The notes under the pieces are model-generated. The model saw only the letters and a list, made by a program, of their open reading frames with translations. It did not search any database and was not told the DNA's origin. Below, in pieces: positions 41,815-50,242 of a DNA stretch of 64,000 bases; position 1 is the first letter of the stretch, and every line of letters starts with the position of its first letter. The position numbers and the translations under genes were made by a program. The DNA comes from Bradyrhizobium betae (lineage in GTDB: Bacteria > Pseudomonadota > Alphaproteobacteria > Rhizobiales > Xanthobacteraceae). The stretch spans positions 3,044,501 to 3,108,500 of the forward strand of contig NZ_CP044543.1 in NCBI RefSeq assembly GCF_008932115.1, written 5' to 3'.

Positions 41815-42612
41815 CTATTCCGTCTTCAAATCGTCCGGCCTCGGCATCAGGATCGTGTTGTAGCCGGAATCGACATAGTGGATTTCGCCGGTCACGCCGC
41901 CGGAGAGATCCGACAACAGATAGAGCGCGGAGCCGCCGAGCTCGTCGAGCGTGACGCCGCGGCGGAGCGGCGAATGCTTTTGCATGAAGGCGAACATCGC
42001 GCGCGCTTCGCCGATGCCCGAGCCGGCGAGTGTCCGGATGGGCCCGGCTGAGATCGCATTGACGCGGATGCCGCGCGGTCCGAAATCGGAGGCGAGATAG
42101 CGCACCGAGGCTTCCAGCGCCGCCTTGGCCACGCCCATCACGTTGTAGTTCGGCATCGCACGCTCCGAGGCGCCGAAGGTCAGCGTGATCATGCTGCCGC
42201 CCTCGGTCATCAGCTCGGCGGCGCGTTTTGCGACTTCCGTGAACGAGAAGCAGGAGATCACCATGGTGCGCGAAAAATTCTCGCGGCTGGTGTCGGCATA
42301 GCGGCCCTTCAGCTCGTTCTTGTCGGCAAAGCCGATGGCGTGGATCACGAAATCCAGCCGGCCCCATTTTTCACGCAGCGCATCGAACGTGGCATCGACA
42401 CTGGCGATGTCCTCGACGTCGCAAGGCAGCACCAGTTCGACGCCGAGCTGCTCCGCCAGCGGCTTGACGCGCTTGCCGAGGGCTTCGCCCTGGAAGGTGA
42501 AGGCGAGCTCGGCGCCATGGGCATGCAGCGTCTTCGCCATGCCCCAGGCGATCGAATGATCATTGGCGATGCCCATGATCAGACCGCGCTTGCCCTTCAT
42601 CAAACCTTCCAT
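41815..42612 (-). CDS. fabI: Enoyl-[acyl-carrier-protein] reductase (NADH) FabI
   Basis: 265 residues, short-chain dehydrogenase fold adapted to enoyl-ACP: GLIMGIANDHSIAWGMAKTL binds NADH; the active-site Tyr and Lys are in NYNVMGVAKAALEASV; HAIGFADKNELKGRYADTSR is a FabI signature. It does the last reduction of each fatty acid elongation cycle. ATG 42612; alternative ATG four codons on. Third gene after fabA and fabB on the minus strand, separated from fabB by a type A repeat. Confidence 0.95.
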   Translation of the reverse strand: MEGLMKGKRGLIMGIANDHSIAWGMAKTLHAHGAELAFTFQGEALGKRVKPLAEQLGVELVLPCDVEDIASVDATFDALREKWGRLDFVIHAIGFADKNELKGRYADTSRENFSRTMVISCFSFTEVAKRAAELMTEGGSMITLTFGASERAMPNYNVMGVAKAALEASVRYLASDFGPRGIRVNAISAGPIRTLAGSGIGEARAMFAFMQKHSPLRRGVTLDELGGSALYLLSDLSGGVTGEIHYVDSGYNTILMPRPDDLKTE

Positions 42613-42629
42613 TGCCTCGCTACTCCCAC

Positions 42630-42740
42630 CATTCCGGGGTCATCGCCCGCGCAGGCGGGCGATCCAGTATTCCAGAGACGTTCGTGATAAATCGAGAGGC
42701 CGCGGCGTACTGGATGCCCCGGTCAAGCCGGGGCATGACA
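42630..42740. repeat. Palindromic intergenic repeat, type A (second copy)
   Basis: Begins CATTCCGGGG...GGCGGGCGATCCAGTA and ends GCGTACTGGATGCCCCGG...CCGGGGCATGACA. The outer arms match 6197-6298. The central CGAGAGGCCGCGG is the inverse of the centre of the first copy, so the family is a mosaic of invertible modules. It separates fabI from fabB and may fold in the polycistronic mRNA. Confidence 0.7.
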
Positions 42741-42751
42741 GCGCCCCGAAA

Positions 42752-43975
42752 TCACACATCCAGCCGGCTGAACACCAGCGTGGCGTTGGTGCCGCCGAAG
42801 CCGAACGAGTTCGACAGCACGGTGCCGATCTTGACGTTGTCGATGCGCTTGCGCACGATCGGCATGTCGGCGAACGCGGGATCGAGCTCCTGGATGTGCG
42901 CGCTTTCGCAGATGAAACCATTGTTCATCATCAGCAGCGAATAGATCGCCTCCTGCACGCCGGTGGCGCCCAGCGAATGGCCGGTCAGCGCCTTGGTCGC
43001 CGAGATCGGCGGGCACTTCTCGCCGACGCCGAACACCTTTCGGAGCGCCTCGATTTCCGGCGGATCGCCGGCCGGCGTCGAGGTCGCGTGCGGATTGATG
43101 TAGTCGACCTTGGTCTTCACCGTCGACATCGCCATGCGCATGCAGCGCTCGGCGCCTTCGCCTGACGGCGCGACCATGTCGTAACCATCCGATGTCGCGC
43201 CGTAGCCGACGATCTCGCCGTAGATGCGTGCGCCGCGCGCCTTGGCATGCTCGAGCTCTTCCAGAACCAGCACGCCGGCACCGCCGGCAATCACGAAGCC
43301 GTCGCGGTTGATGTCGTAGGGACGCGAGGCGGTGGCGGGCGTGTCGTTGTATTTCGAGGACATCGCGCCCATGGCGTCGAACAGCACCGACAGCGACCAG
43401 TCCAGTTCCTCGCAGCCGCCCGCGAAGATGATGTCCTGCTTGCCGATCTGGATCGTCTCGTAGGCATTGCCGACGCAATGGTTGGAGGTCGCGCAGGCCG
43501 AGGAGATCGAATAGTTCACGCCCTTGATCTTGAACCAGGTCGCAAGCGTCGCTGAGGCCGTGGACGACATCGCCTTCGGCACCGCAAACGGCCCGACGCG
43601 CTTCGGGCCCTTGGTGCGGGTGATGTCGGCAGACTCGACGATGGTGCGGGCGGACGGGCCGCCGGAGCCCATGATGATGCCGGTGCGGATGTTGGAGACT
43701 TCGTCAGGCGACAGACCGGAGTCCTGGATCGCCTGCTCCATCGCGATGTGATTCCATCCCGCGCCCTGGCCGAGGAAGCGCATCGCACGACGATCGACAA
43801 CCGTCGCAGGATCGATCGTCGGCGCACCTTGCACCTGCGAACGGAAGCCGAGCTCGGCATATTTCTCAGCCCGCGAAATGCCCGACTTCGCCTCGTGAAG
43901 GCTCGCAAGCACTTCCTGGGTGTTGTTTCCGATGGACGAGACGATGCCCATCCCGGTGACCACAACCCGCCTCAT
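42752..43975 (-). CDS. fabB: Beta-ketoacyl-ACP synthase I FabB
   Basis: 407 residues, thiolase-fold condensing enzyme. Catalytic Cys in [15 protein letters not shown], first His in [17 protein letters not shown], second His in [18 protein letters not shown], and the C-terminal [15 protein letters not shown]. FabB elongates unsaturated intermediates produced by FabA, whose gene lies directly upstream. Cytoplasmic. Start [16 protein letters not shown] at 43975. Confidence 0.96.
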   Translation of the reverse strand: MRRVVVTGMGIVSSIGNNTQEVLASLHEAKSGISRAEKYAELGFRSQVQGAPTIDPATVVDRRAMRFLGQGAGWNHIAMEQAIQDSGLSPDEVSNIRTGIIMGSGGPSARTIVESADITRTKGPKRVGPFAVPKAMSSTASATLATWFKIKGVNYSISSACATSNHCVGNAYETIQIGKQDIIFAGGCEELDWSLSVLFDAMGAMSSKYNDTPATASRPYDINRDGFVIAGGAGVLVLEELEHAKARGARIYGEIVGYGATSDGYDMVAPSGEGAERCMRMAMSTVKTKVDYINPHATSTPAGDPPEIEALRKVFGVGEKCPPISATKALTGHSLGATGVQEAIYSLLMMNNGFICESAHIQELDPAFADMPIVRKRIDNVKIGTVLSNSFGFGGTNATLVFSRLDV

Positions 43976-44015
43976 GACAGCCTCGCCTAAATCGTTGTCT
44001 TTCTTGGTGATGCGC

Positions 44016-44537
44016 TCAGCTCAGGCTCGTGCCCTGCTTGAACAGGCCGACCTTCAGATCCTTCGCGCGATAGATAATCTGGTCATCGACCGAAAGCCAC
44101 CCGTCGGCGATGCCGAGCACCAGCTTTGAACGCATCACGCGTTTGATATCGACGTTGTACACAACCTTGCGGGCCTCGGGCAGCACCTGCCCGCTGAACT
44201 TTAATTCGTTCAGCCCAAGCGCGCGCCCACGACCTTCGCCCCCGGTCCAGCCCAGGAAGAAGCCGACCATTTGCCACAGCGCATCGAGGCCGAGGCAGCC
44301 GGGCATGACAGGATCGTTCTTGAAGTGGCAGCCGAAGAACCAGAGGTCGGGCTTCACGTCGAGCTCGGCGCGCACCACGCCCTTGCCGAACTCGCCACCG
44401 TTATCGTTGATTTCCGTGATGCGGTCGAACATCAGCATCGGCGGCAGCGGCAGCTGGGCATTGCCCGGGCCGAACATCTCGCCGCGGGCACACGCCAGCA
44501 GATCTTCGTATTCGTAACCGTTACGCCTGTTCAACAT
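44016..44537 (-). CDS. fabA: 3-hydroxydecanoyl-ACP dehydratase/isomerase FabA
   Basis: 173 residues, hotdog fold. The catalytic His is in [20 protein letters not shown] and the Asp of the same segment ([11 protein letters not shown]) completes the site. It introduces the cis double bond in anaerobic unsaturated fatty acid synthesis. fabA, fabB and fabI run in one direction, divergent from irr, an arrangement conserved in Rhizobiales. Confidence 0.97.
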   Translation of the reverse strand: MLNRRNGYEYEDLLACARGEMFGPGNAQLPLPPMLMFDRITEINDNGGEFGKGVVRAELDVKPDLWFFGCHFKNDPVMPGCLGLDALWQMVGFFLGWTGGEGRGRALGLNELKFSGQVLPEARKVVYNVDIKRVMRSKLVLGIADGWLSVDDQIIYRAKDLKVGLFKQGTSLS

Positions 44538-44886
44538 GCGGAAGCCTCTGTTCTAACCCCGATTGAGCGGCGTTTCTGGCAAAAATGGGCCCCGTTTAGT
44601 TCGGCAAGCAGCGCCAATTGTCGTCATCAGGCGCGAATGCCGAAAACCCGGATGGTCTGCGGACCAGGCCTCAATGCCTGGCAGCGCCAAAATCGGTTTA
44701 GCGGAACCGCGCGCTCTCTAACACAGGCCATTTCGGGTGGCAAAGCAGTCTCATGAAGGTAAAATGACGCTATTCTCGCCCGGTTCCATGCTGATTAGAA
44801 CCACTCTAGTTGCGAGAAACTTGCATGTGCATCTATCTGTCCATATATTGCATATAGATAGTGTCCACGCGTGCCCGAAATTGGAA
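44538..44886. promoter_or_regulatory. fabA/irr divergent regulatory region, 349 bp
   Basis: Contains (a) TAGAACCACTCTA at 44796-44808, an ICE-like palindrome identical to the one between katG and oxyR; (b) direct hexamers TGCATG-TGCATC-TATCTG at 44822-44839, comparable with the imperfect direct repeats reported for Fur binding at the irr promoter of Bradyrhizobium japonicum; (c) CTATCT...AGATAG (44832-44860) around an AT-rich ATATATTGCATATA. The 250 bp on the fabA side show nothing specific. Confidence 0.55.
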
Positions 44887-45378
44887 ATGATCGAGAATAC
44901 AGCGCCCCGTCACGACGACGACATCCATGCCGCGGCCCTCCTGTCCGGCCGCCAGCCGGCGTTGACCGGCTGCCCGTGGCATGACGTCAACGAAATGCTC
45001 CAGTCCGCGGGGCTTCGTCCGACGCGCCAGCGCATGGCGCTCGGCTGGCTCCTGTTCGGCAAGGGTGCACGCCACCTCACGGCTGAAATGCTCTACGAGG
45101 AAGCGACGCTGGCCAAGGTGCCGGTCTCGCTGGCGACCGTCTACAACACGCTGAACCAGCTCACCGATGCCGGCCTGCTCCGCCAGGTCAGCGTCGACGG
45201 CACCAAGACCTATTTCGACACCAACGTCACCACCCACCACCATTACTACCTCGAAAACAGCCACGAGCTGGTCGATATCGAGGATCCGCATCTGGCGCTG
45301 TCCAAGATGCCGGAGGTGCCCGAGGGCTACGAGATCGCGCGCATCGACATGGTCGTGCGCCTGCGCAAGAAGCGCTGA
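44887..45378 (+). CDS. irr: Iron response regulator Irr
   Basis: 164 residues, Fur superfamily. The start at 44887 puts the heme regulatory motif GCPWHDVN at Cys29-Pro30, exactly as in Bradyrhizobium japonicum Irr, where heme binding there triggers degradation of the protein. The second heme region with three His (TTHHHYYLENSHEL) is also present. DNA recognition helix: VPVSLATVYNTLNQL. Irr accumulates when iron is low, represses heme synthesis and controls iron genes through ICE sites. A longer reading frame upstream of 44887 is not supported. Confidence 0.97.
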   Translation: MIENTAPRHDDDIHAAALLSGRQPALTGCPWHDVNEMLQSAGLRPTRQRMALGWLLFGKGARHLTAEMLYEEATLAKVPVSLATVYNTLNQLTDAGLLRQVSVDGTKTYFDTNVTTHHHYYLENSHELVDIEDPHLALSKMPEVPEGYEIARIDMVVRLRKKR

Positions 45379-45407
45379 GATTTCCCTGAGTTCAATCTGA
45401 CTCTGTC

Positions 45408-45432
45408 ATGGCCGGGCTGTTGTCCCGGCCAT
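45408..45432. terminator. Hairpin between convergent irr and SH3 genes
   Basis: ATGGCCGGG (45408-45416) and CCCGGCCAT (45424-45432) with a 7-nt loop, followed on the plus strand by TGTCGTTT. It is placed to end transcription from irr and possibly from the opposite gene. Confidence 0.6.
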
Positions 45433-45446
45433 TGTCGTTTATGGCG

Positions 45447-45977
45447 TCAGTTGACCTGCTCGTCCGAGTAGACGCCCCAGAGGCGCTCCTGCTGGATCCA
45501 GCCGTCGAAGCCATTGCCGGTGACGCGGCACCAGTTTGCGCTGCACTTCTTCACCTGTGTGACGACGCCGGCCTGGAGCTTGGCCGCAACCGCGCTGTCC
45601 GCGTCAGCGCGGTCGTAGATCGGCGCGAGCTCGTCCTTGTGCTTCATGGTCACGACCGCGGTGCGGCGGCCCGACAGCAGCGAATGATAGACCCAGCCTT
45701 CGGCGCCTTCGGAATCGCGCACCCGGCGCCAGTTCTCGAACTCCGCGGTGATTTCGACCGGCAGGCCGGACCGGGTGTAGACCCAGGCCACGTCATTGTC
45801 CTTGGTCGGGCCGGCGCGGACGTTGACGTGATCCGATTTGAGGCTGACATAGCGGGGCACCGGAAGGCCGCTGGCGGTCTGGGGGGGGCTGTCCTTGGCC
45901 GAATGCCCAGGGCTCACCGAGGCGCTCAACCAGGTGCAAACGAGCGCCATCACCGAACAAAAACGCCCCAACGCCAT
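45447..45977 (-). CDS. Exported SH3b-domain protein
   Basis: 176 residues. A signal peptide (MALGRFCSVMALVCTWLSAS) precedes two bacterial SH3 motifs: KSDHVNVRAGPTKDNDVAWV with GLPVEITAEFENWRRVRDSE-GAEGWVYHSLL, and a second with VVTQVKKCSANWCRVTGNGF-DGWIQQERLWG. Such proteins bind cell-wall peptides or other ligands in the periplasm. The ATG at 45977 is favoured by AGGAGA 7 nt upstream. It is divergent from the hydroxyacid dehydrogenase. Confidence 0.85.
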   Translation of the reverse strand: MALGRFCSVMALVCTWLSASVSPGHSAKDSPPQTASGLPVPRYVSLKSDHVNVRAGPTKDNDVAWVYTRSGLPVEITAEFENWRRVRDSEGAEGWVYHSLLSGRRTAVVTMKHKDELAPIYDRADADSAVAAKLQAGVVTQVKKCSANWCRVTGNGFDGWIQQERLWGVYSDEQVN

Positions 45978-46300
45978 CAACCCGTCTCCTGTCGAAAACC
46001 CGGTCGAGCCAGGTCTTCACCCCAATTCCAAAACCCTGCCGCGCGACCCCCAACCCGTCCCACGCGGGTGTTCCCGAGCCCTTTGCCCGTGGTTCTTGTC
46101 TTGGCCCGGCCTTCTGCTAGAGAGGACGGACACTTGAACAACCAGTTTGCCCCGATTTTCCGGCCGGAAATGTCGGGAGAGCTTGAAGGGAACGCCGGGG
46201 ACGACACGGCAGTCGCAGTGTCGAACAACCGGGTTAATGAGGCCTCAACGGCCGGCCTTTGGCGACAGAGGCGGCCTGCGGCGCCTCATGAGGGCAGGAC
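45978..46300. other. Divergent intergenic region, 323 bp
   Basis: Separates the SH3 protein gene (minus) from the 2-hydroxyacid dehydrogenase (plus). It must contain their promoters. No clear RNA gene, small ORF with a ribosome-binding site or palindromic repeat was found. Confidence 0.45.
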
Positions 46301-47302
46301 ATGTCGGTGAAGAAAAAGCCCCTCGTCGTGGTGACGCGCAAGCTGCCGGACTCGATCGAGACCCGGATGCGCGAGCTGTTCGACGCGCGGATCAATCTCG
46401 AGGACACACCGATGTCGGCCGAGCAGATCGCGGAGGCCGCGCGCACCGCCGATGTGCTGGTTCCCACGGTCACCGATCACATCAGCGCCGACATCGTCAA
46501 CCAGCCCGACTGCAAGCTCCGCCTGATCGCGAATTTCGGCAACGGCGTCGACAATATCGACGTCGAGGCCGCGCATGCCCGCGGCATCACCGTGACCAAC
46601 ACCCCGAAGGTTCTGACCGAAGACACCGCCGACATGACCATGGCGCTGATCCTGGCCGTGCCGCGCCGGATGATCGAGGGCGCCTCGATCCTGACGGAAG
46701 GAAAGCCCTGGGCGGGCTGGTCGCCGACCTGGATGCTCGGCCACCGCATCGGCGGCAAGCGCCTCGGCATCATCGGCATGGGCCGCATCGGCCAGGCGGT
46801 CGCACGCCGCGCCCGCGCCTTCGGCCTGCAGATCCACTATCACAACCGCCGTCCCGTCGCGCCCAAGATCGCCGAAGAGTTAGGGGCGACCTATTGGGAA
46901 AGCCTCGACCAGATGCTGGCGCGGATGGACATCATCTCGGTGAACTGTCCGCATACGCCGGCGACCTATCATCTGCTCTCGGCGCGGCGGCTGAAGCTGA
47001 TCCGGAAAGACGCCTACATCGTCAACACCGCGCGCGGCGAAGTGACCGACGAAGACACGCTGATCAAGCTGATCGAAGGCGGCGAGATCGCCGGCGCCGG
47101 CCTCGACGTCTATGAGCACGAGCCCGCGGTCAGTCCGAAGCTGGTACGGCTCGCCAGGGCCGGCAAGGTGACGCTGCTGCCGCATATGGGCTCGGCCACC
47201 ATCGAAGGCCGCGTCGAGATGGGCGAGAAGGTGATCATCAACATCCGCACCTTCCTCGACGCCCACAAGCCGCCGGATCGCGTGCTGCCGAGCATGCTCT
47301 GA
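46301..47302 (+). CDS. D-isomer 2-hydroxyacid dehydrogenase (glyoxylate/hydroxypyruvate reductase type)
   Basis: 333 residues. NAD(P)-binding motif KRLGIIGMGRIGQAVARRAR; catalytic Arg in IVNTARGEVTDEDTL, Glu in GLDVYEHEPAV and His in VTLLPHMGSATIEGR. The family reduces glyoxylate or hydroxypyruvate, or oxidises D-glycerate, in the cytoplasm. The ribosome-binding site is GAGGGCAGGA before ATG 46301. Ends 2 bp from the end of the opposite LysR gene. Confidence 0.92.
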   Translation: MSVKKKPLVVVTRKLPDSIETRMRELFDARINLEDTPMSAEQIAEAARTADVLVPTVTDHISADIVNQPDCKLRLIANFGNGVDNIDVEAAHARGITVTNTPKVLTEDTADMTMALILAVPRRMIEGASILTEGKPWAGWSPTWMLGHRIGGKRLGIIGMGRIGQAVARRARAFGLQIHYHNRRPVAPKIAEELGATYWESLDQMLARMDIISVNCPHTPATYHLLSARRLKLIRKDAYIVNTARGEVTDEDTLIKLIEGGEIAGAGLDVYEHEPAVSPKLVRLARAGKVTLLPHMGSATIEGRVEMGEKVIINIRTFLDAHKPPDRVLPSML

Positions 47303-47304
47303 GG

Positions 47305-48216
47305 TTATTTGCTACGCGTTTCGCGCTTGCGCCAATCAGCGACGAAATCGATGAACGCACGTAGTGCGGGCGGCGTCTGGCGCCGGCTCGGATAGTACAG
47401 GAACGGTCCGGGAAACGGCTCGCACCAATCTTCCATCAAGCTGACCAGCGCGCCGGATGTCACGGCGTCATGGACGTAGCCGTCGAGCGTTGCCCAGATG
47501 CCGACGCCGTCGAGCACGGCGCGCATGGCAAGGCCCATATTGGTCGAGATCAGCTTCGCCGGCGGGTCGACTTTCACGAGCTGGCCGGCTTTCTCGAACT
47601 CCAGATCATGCATGACGCCGCTGGAGTAACGGGCGCGGATGCAATCATGGTCGAGCAGGTCCTTTGGGTGCTTCGGCCTGCCGCGGCGCGCGATATAGTC
47701 GGGCGAAGCGACCACGACATAGCTTTGCGGACCACTCAGCGGGATCGCCACCATGTCCTGCGCGAGATGCTCGCCATAGCGCACGCCGGCGTCGTAGCCT
47801 CCACTCACGATGTCGACGAAGCCGCTCTCGCTGACGATGTCGAGATCGATCTGCGGATGCGCGCCAAGAAACGGCCCGACCATCGGCGCGAGCACGAGAT
47901 CGACCGCCGGCGGCGGCGCATTGATGCGCAGGCGGCCCGAGGCGATCTCGCGCAGGCCTCTGACCTGATCCAGGGCGTCACCGACATCGCGCAGCGCCGG
48001 GGCCACCCTTGAAAGCAGCAGCTCGCCCGCCTCGGTCAGCGCGACGCTGCGGGTGGTGCGGTTCATCAGGCGGACACCGAGGCGCTCCTCCAGATCTCGC
48101 AGCCGCTGGCTAAGGCTCGACACGGACACACGAATTTCGACCGCGGCACGCCTGAAATTGCGGGTGCGGGCCACCGCCACGAAGGCGTCGAGATCGCGCA
48201 GGTCGGGATCGGACAT
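47305..48216 (-). CDS. LysR-family transcriptional regulator
   Basis: 303 residues from the ATG at 48216 (MSDPDLRDLDAFVAVAR); an ATG at 48240 would add eight residues. Helix-turn-helix: NFRRAAVEIRVSVSSLSQRL, LEERLGVRLMNRTTRSVALT. The C-terminal co-inducer domain includes RLRINAPPPAVDLVLAPMV and GYDAGVRYGEHLAQDMVA, typical of the group that regulates neighbouring oxidoreductases. It is divergent from the aldo/keto reductase 114 bp away, the likely target. Confidence 0.9.
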   Translation of the reverse strand: MSDPDLRDLDAFVAVARTRNFRRAAVEIRVSVSSLSQRLRDLEERLGVRLMNRTTRSVALTEAGELLLSRVAPALRDVGDALDQVRGLREIASGRLRINAPPPAVDLVLAPMVGPFLGAHPQIDLDIVSESGFVDIVSGGYDAGVRYGEHLAQDMVAIPLSGPQSYVVVASPDYIARRGRPKHPKDLLDHDCIRARYSSGVMHDLEFEKAGQLVKVDPPAKLISTNMGLAMRAVLDGVGIWATLDGYVHDAVTSGALVSLMEDWCEPFPGPFLYYPSRRQTPPALRAFIDFVADWRKRETRSK

Positions 48217-48330
48217 TGTTCGATAATGTGAACAAGCCATTCTGGATTGTCCAGCTTATCGGCGCAATCAGGCAGGCGCATATCTCGCCTCGTCACGCGG
48301 CGCCATCAGCCGCCTTTCGAGGGAGCCATC

Positions 48331-49338
48331 ATGGAACAGCGCAAACTCGGTTCAACGGGCCCCAATGTCTCCGCCCTCGGCCTCGGTTGCATGGGCATGT
48401 CGGAGGTCTATGGCCCCGCCGATCGCGACGAGAGCATCGCCACGGTCCATGCCGCGCTCGATGCCGGCATCACGCTGCTCGACACCGGCGATTTCTACGC
48501 GATGGGGCACAACGAGCTTTTGGTGCGGGAGGCGCTGAAAGGTGTGCCGCGCGAAAAAGTGCAGATCAGCGTCAAGTTCGGCGCGCTGCGCGGTCCGGCC
48601 GGCGACTTCATCGGAATGGACACACGGCCGGCCGCGACCAAAAACTTCCTCGCTTACTCGCTGCAGCGGCTCGGCACCGATTACCTCGACGTCTACCGTC
48701 CGGCCCGTCTCGATCCCAGCGTTCCCATCGAGGAGACCATCGGCGGCCTCGCCGATCTCGTGAAGGCCGGTTACATCAGGCATATCGGCTTGTCGGAGGT
48801 GGGCTCAGACACCATCCGCCGCGCGCATGCCGTACATCCGATCGCCGATCTGCAGATCGAATATTCGCTGATCGAGCGTGGCATCGAGCGCGACATCCTG
48901 AAGACGTGCCGAGAGCTCGGCATCGCCATCACCGCCTATGGCGTGCTGGCGCGTGGCCTGATCAGCGGCCATTGGTCGAAGGATTCCGGCAAGACCGGCA
49001 AGGACTACCGGCTGATGACGCCGCGATTCCAGGGCGCGAACCTCGACGCCAATCTCGCGCTGGTGGAACAGCTGCGCGCGATCGCCGCCGCGATCGGCGC
49101 GACGCCAGCGCAGTTCGCCATCGCCTGGGTCGCTGCGCAAGGCCAGGAAATCGTACCGCTGGTTGGCGCACGCACCCGCAACCGTCTCACCGAAGCGCTC
49201 GGTGCAACGAAGGTCACGCTGACGCCGGCTCACCTCGCGGCGCTGGCCAAGGCCTTTCCGCCCGATATCGCCTCCGGCACACGCTACGCCGCCGAGCAGA
49301 TGGCGCATCTCGACAGCGAGAAGCCGGCCACCAGGTAA
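48331..49338 (+). CDS. Aldo/keto reductase (catalytic His replaced)
   Basis: 335 residues, TIM-barrel NADPH-dependent oxidoreductase. Asp and Tyr are in LLDTGDFYAMGHNELLVREA, Lys in VQISVKFGALRGP. The fourth tetrad residue, His in the DYVDLYYQHRVD pattern, is replaced: DYLDVYRPARLDPSVPIEE has Ala at that place. The C-terminal NADPH site is IVPLVGARTRNRLTEAL. The ATG at 48331 has GAGGGAG upstream. The divergent LysR gene is a probable regulator. Confidence 0.9.
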   Translation: MEQRKLGSTGPNVSALGLGCMGMSEVYGPADRDESIATVHAALDAGITLLDTGDFYAMGHNELLVREALKGVPREKVQISVKFGALRGPAGDFIGMDTRPAATKNFLAYSLQRLGTDYLDVYRPARLDPSVPIEETIGGLADLVKAGYIRHIGLSEVGSDTIRRAHAVHPIADLQIEYSLIERGIERDILKTCRELGIAITAYGVLARGLISGHWSKDSGKTGKDYRLMTPRFQGANLDANLALVEQLRAIAAAIGATPAQFAIAWVAAQGQEIVPLVGARTRNRLTEALGATKVTLTPAHLAALAKAFPPDIASGTRYAAEQMAHLDSEKPATR

Positions 49339-49347
49339 CGGCGACAA

Positions 49348-50151
49348 TCAAGTGCGATGGGCGCTGAGGTCCGCGACCACGGGCCCATCGCCATTGAGCG
49401 GATTGGCCGGATCGCGCGCGTAGCGCAACGTCTCGAAGCGCATCGCGCGTGCATCGACCATCAGGAGGCGGCCGACCAGGCCGTCGCCAAACCCGACGAT
49501 CTCGCGGATCGCCTCCAGCGCCATCATCGAGCCCATCAGGCCCGCAAGCGCACCCATGACGCCGGCCTCCGCGCAGGCCGGCACCGTGCCGGGCGGCGGT
49601 GCCTCCGGAAACAGGCAGCGATAGGTCGGATTGAATATTCCGTCGGCGTTCGTCTCATGCGCGCGGATGGTGGTGAGCGAGCCGTCGAAGGTGCCGAGCG
49701 CCGCCGTGATCAGCGGCTTCTTCGCGAAGAAGCAGGCGTCCGAGACCAGATAGCGCGTCGAGAAATTGTCGGAGCCGTCGAGCACGAGATCGTAGTCGCC
49801 TATCAGGCTGAGCGCATTGTCGGCGTTGAGCCAGGTGGCGTGGCCGACGAAGCGGACATGCGGATTCAGCGCCGCGATCCGTTCGGCGGCGCTGTCGACC
49901 TTGTGCCGGCCGATGTCGGGCGTGGTGTGGATCACCTGGCGCTGGAGGTTTGACAGCGACACAACGTCGTCATCGACCACGCCGAGCGTGCCGATCCCGG
50001 CGGCAGCCAGATACATCAAAGCGGGCGCACCGAGCCCGCCGGCGCCGATCACCAGCACGGAGGCCCGTTGCAGCGCAGCCTGGCCCGGCCCACCGACATC
50101 GCGCAGCACGATATGGCGGGCATAGCGTTCGAGTTCGTCCGGGCTGAGCAA
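49348..50151 (-). CDS. MoeB/ThiF/HesA-type adenylyltransferase
   Basis: 267 residues. E1-like fold: ERYARHIVLRDVGGPGQAAL, nucleotide loop VLVIGAGGLGAPALMYLAAA, VVDDDVVSLSNLQRQVIHTT, DGSDNFSTRYLVSDACF and the PTYRCLFPEAPPPGTVPACA segment with the zinc Cys, completed by a nearby second pair not clearly found. It adenylates the C-terminal Gly of a sulfur carrier (MoaD or ThiS). The TTG at 50151 (LLSPDELERYARH, CAGGAG 9 nt upstream) is preferred because it matches the family N-terminus; ATGs at 50214 or 50244 are alternatives and would overlap the divergent gene. Confidence 0.88.
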   Translation of the reverse strand: MLSPDELERYARHIVLRDVGGPGQAALQRASVLVIGAGGLGAPALMYLAAAGIGTLGVVDDDVVSLSNLQRQVIHTTPDIGRHKVDSAAERIAALNPHVRFVGHATWLNADNALSLIGDYDLVLDGSDNFSTRYLVSDACFFAKKPLITAALGTFDGSLTTIRAHETNADGIFNPTYRCLFPEAPPPGTVPACAEAGVMGALAGLMGSMMALEAIREIVGFGDGLVGRLLMVDARAMRFETLRYARDPANPLNGDGPVVADLSAHRT

Positions 50152-50242
50152 GCTCTTTGACTCCTGAACCACCCCAATAGTGTTCGCGACCAACGAGATG
50201 TGCTTGAATGGCATTGCGTTCAATGGGCTGGCTGGATTTGTC

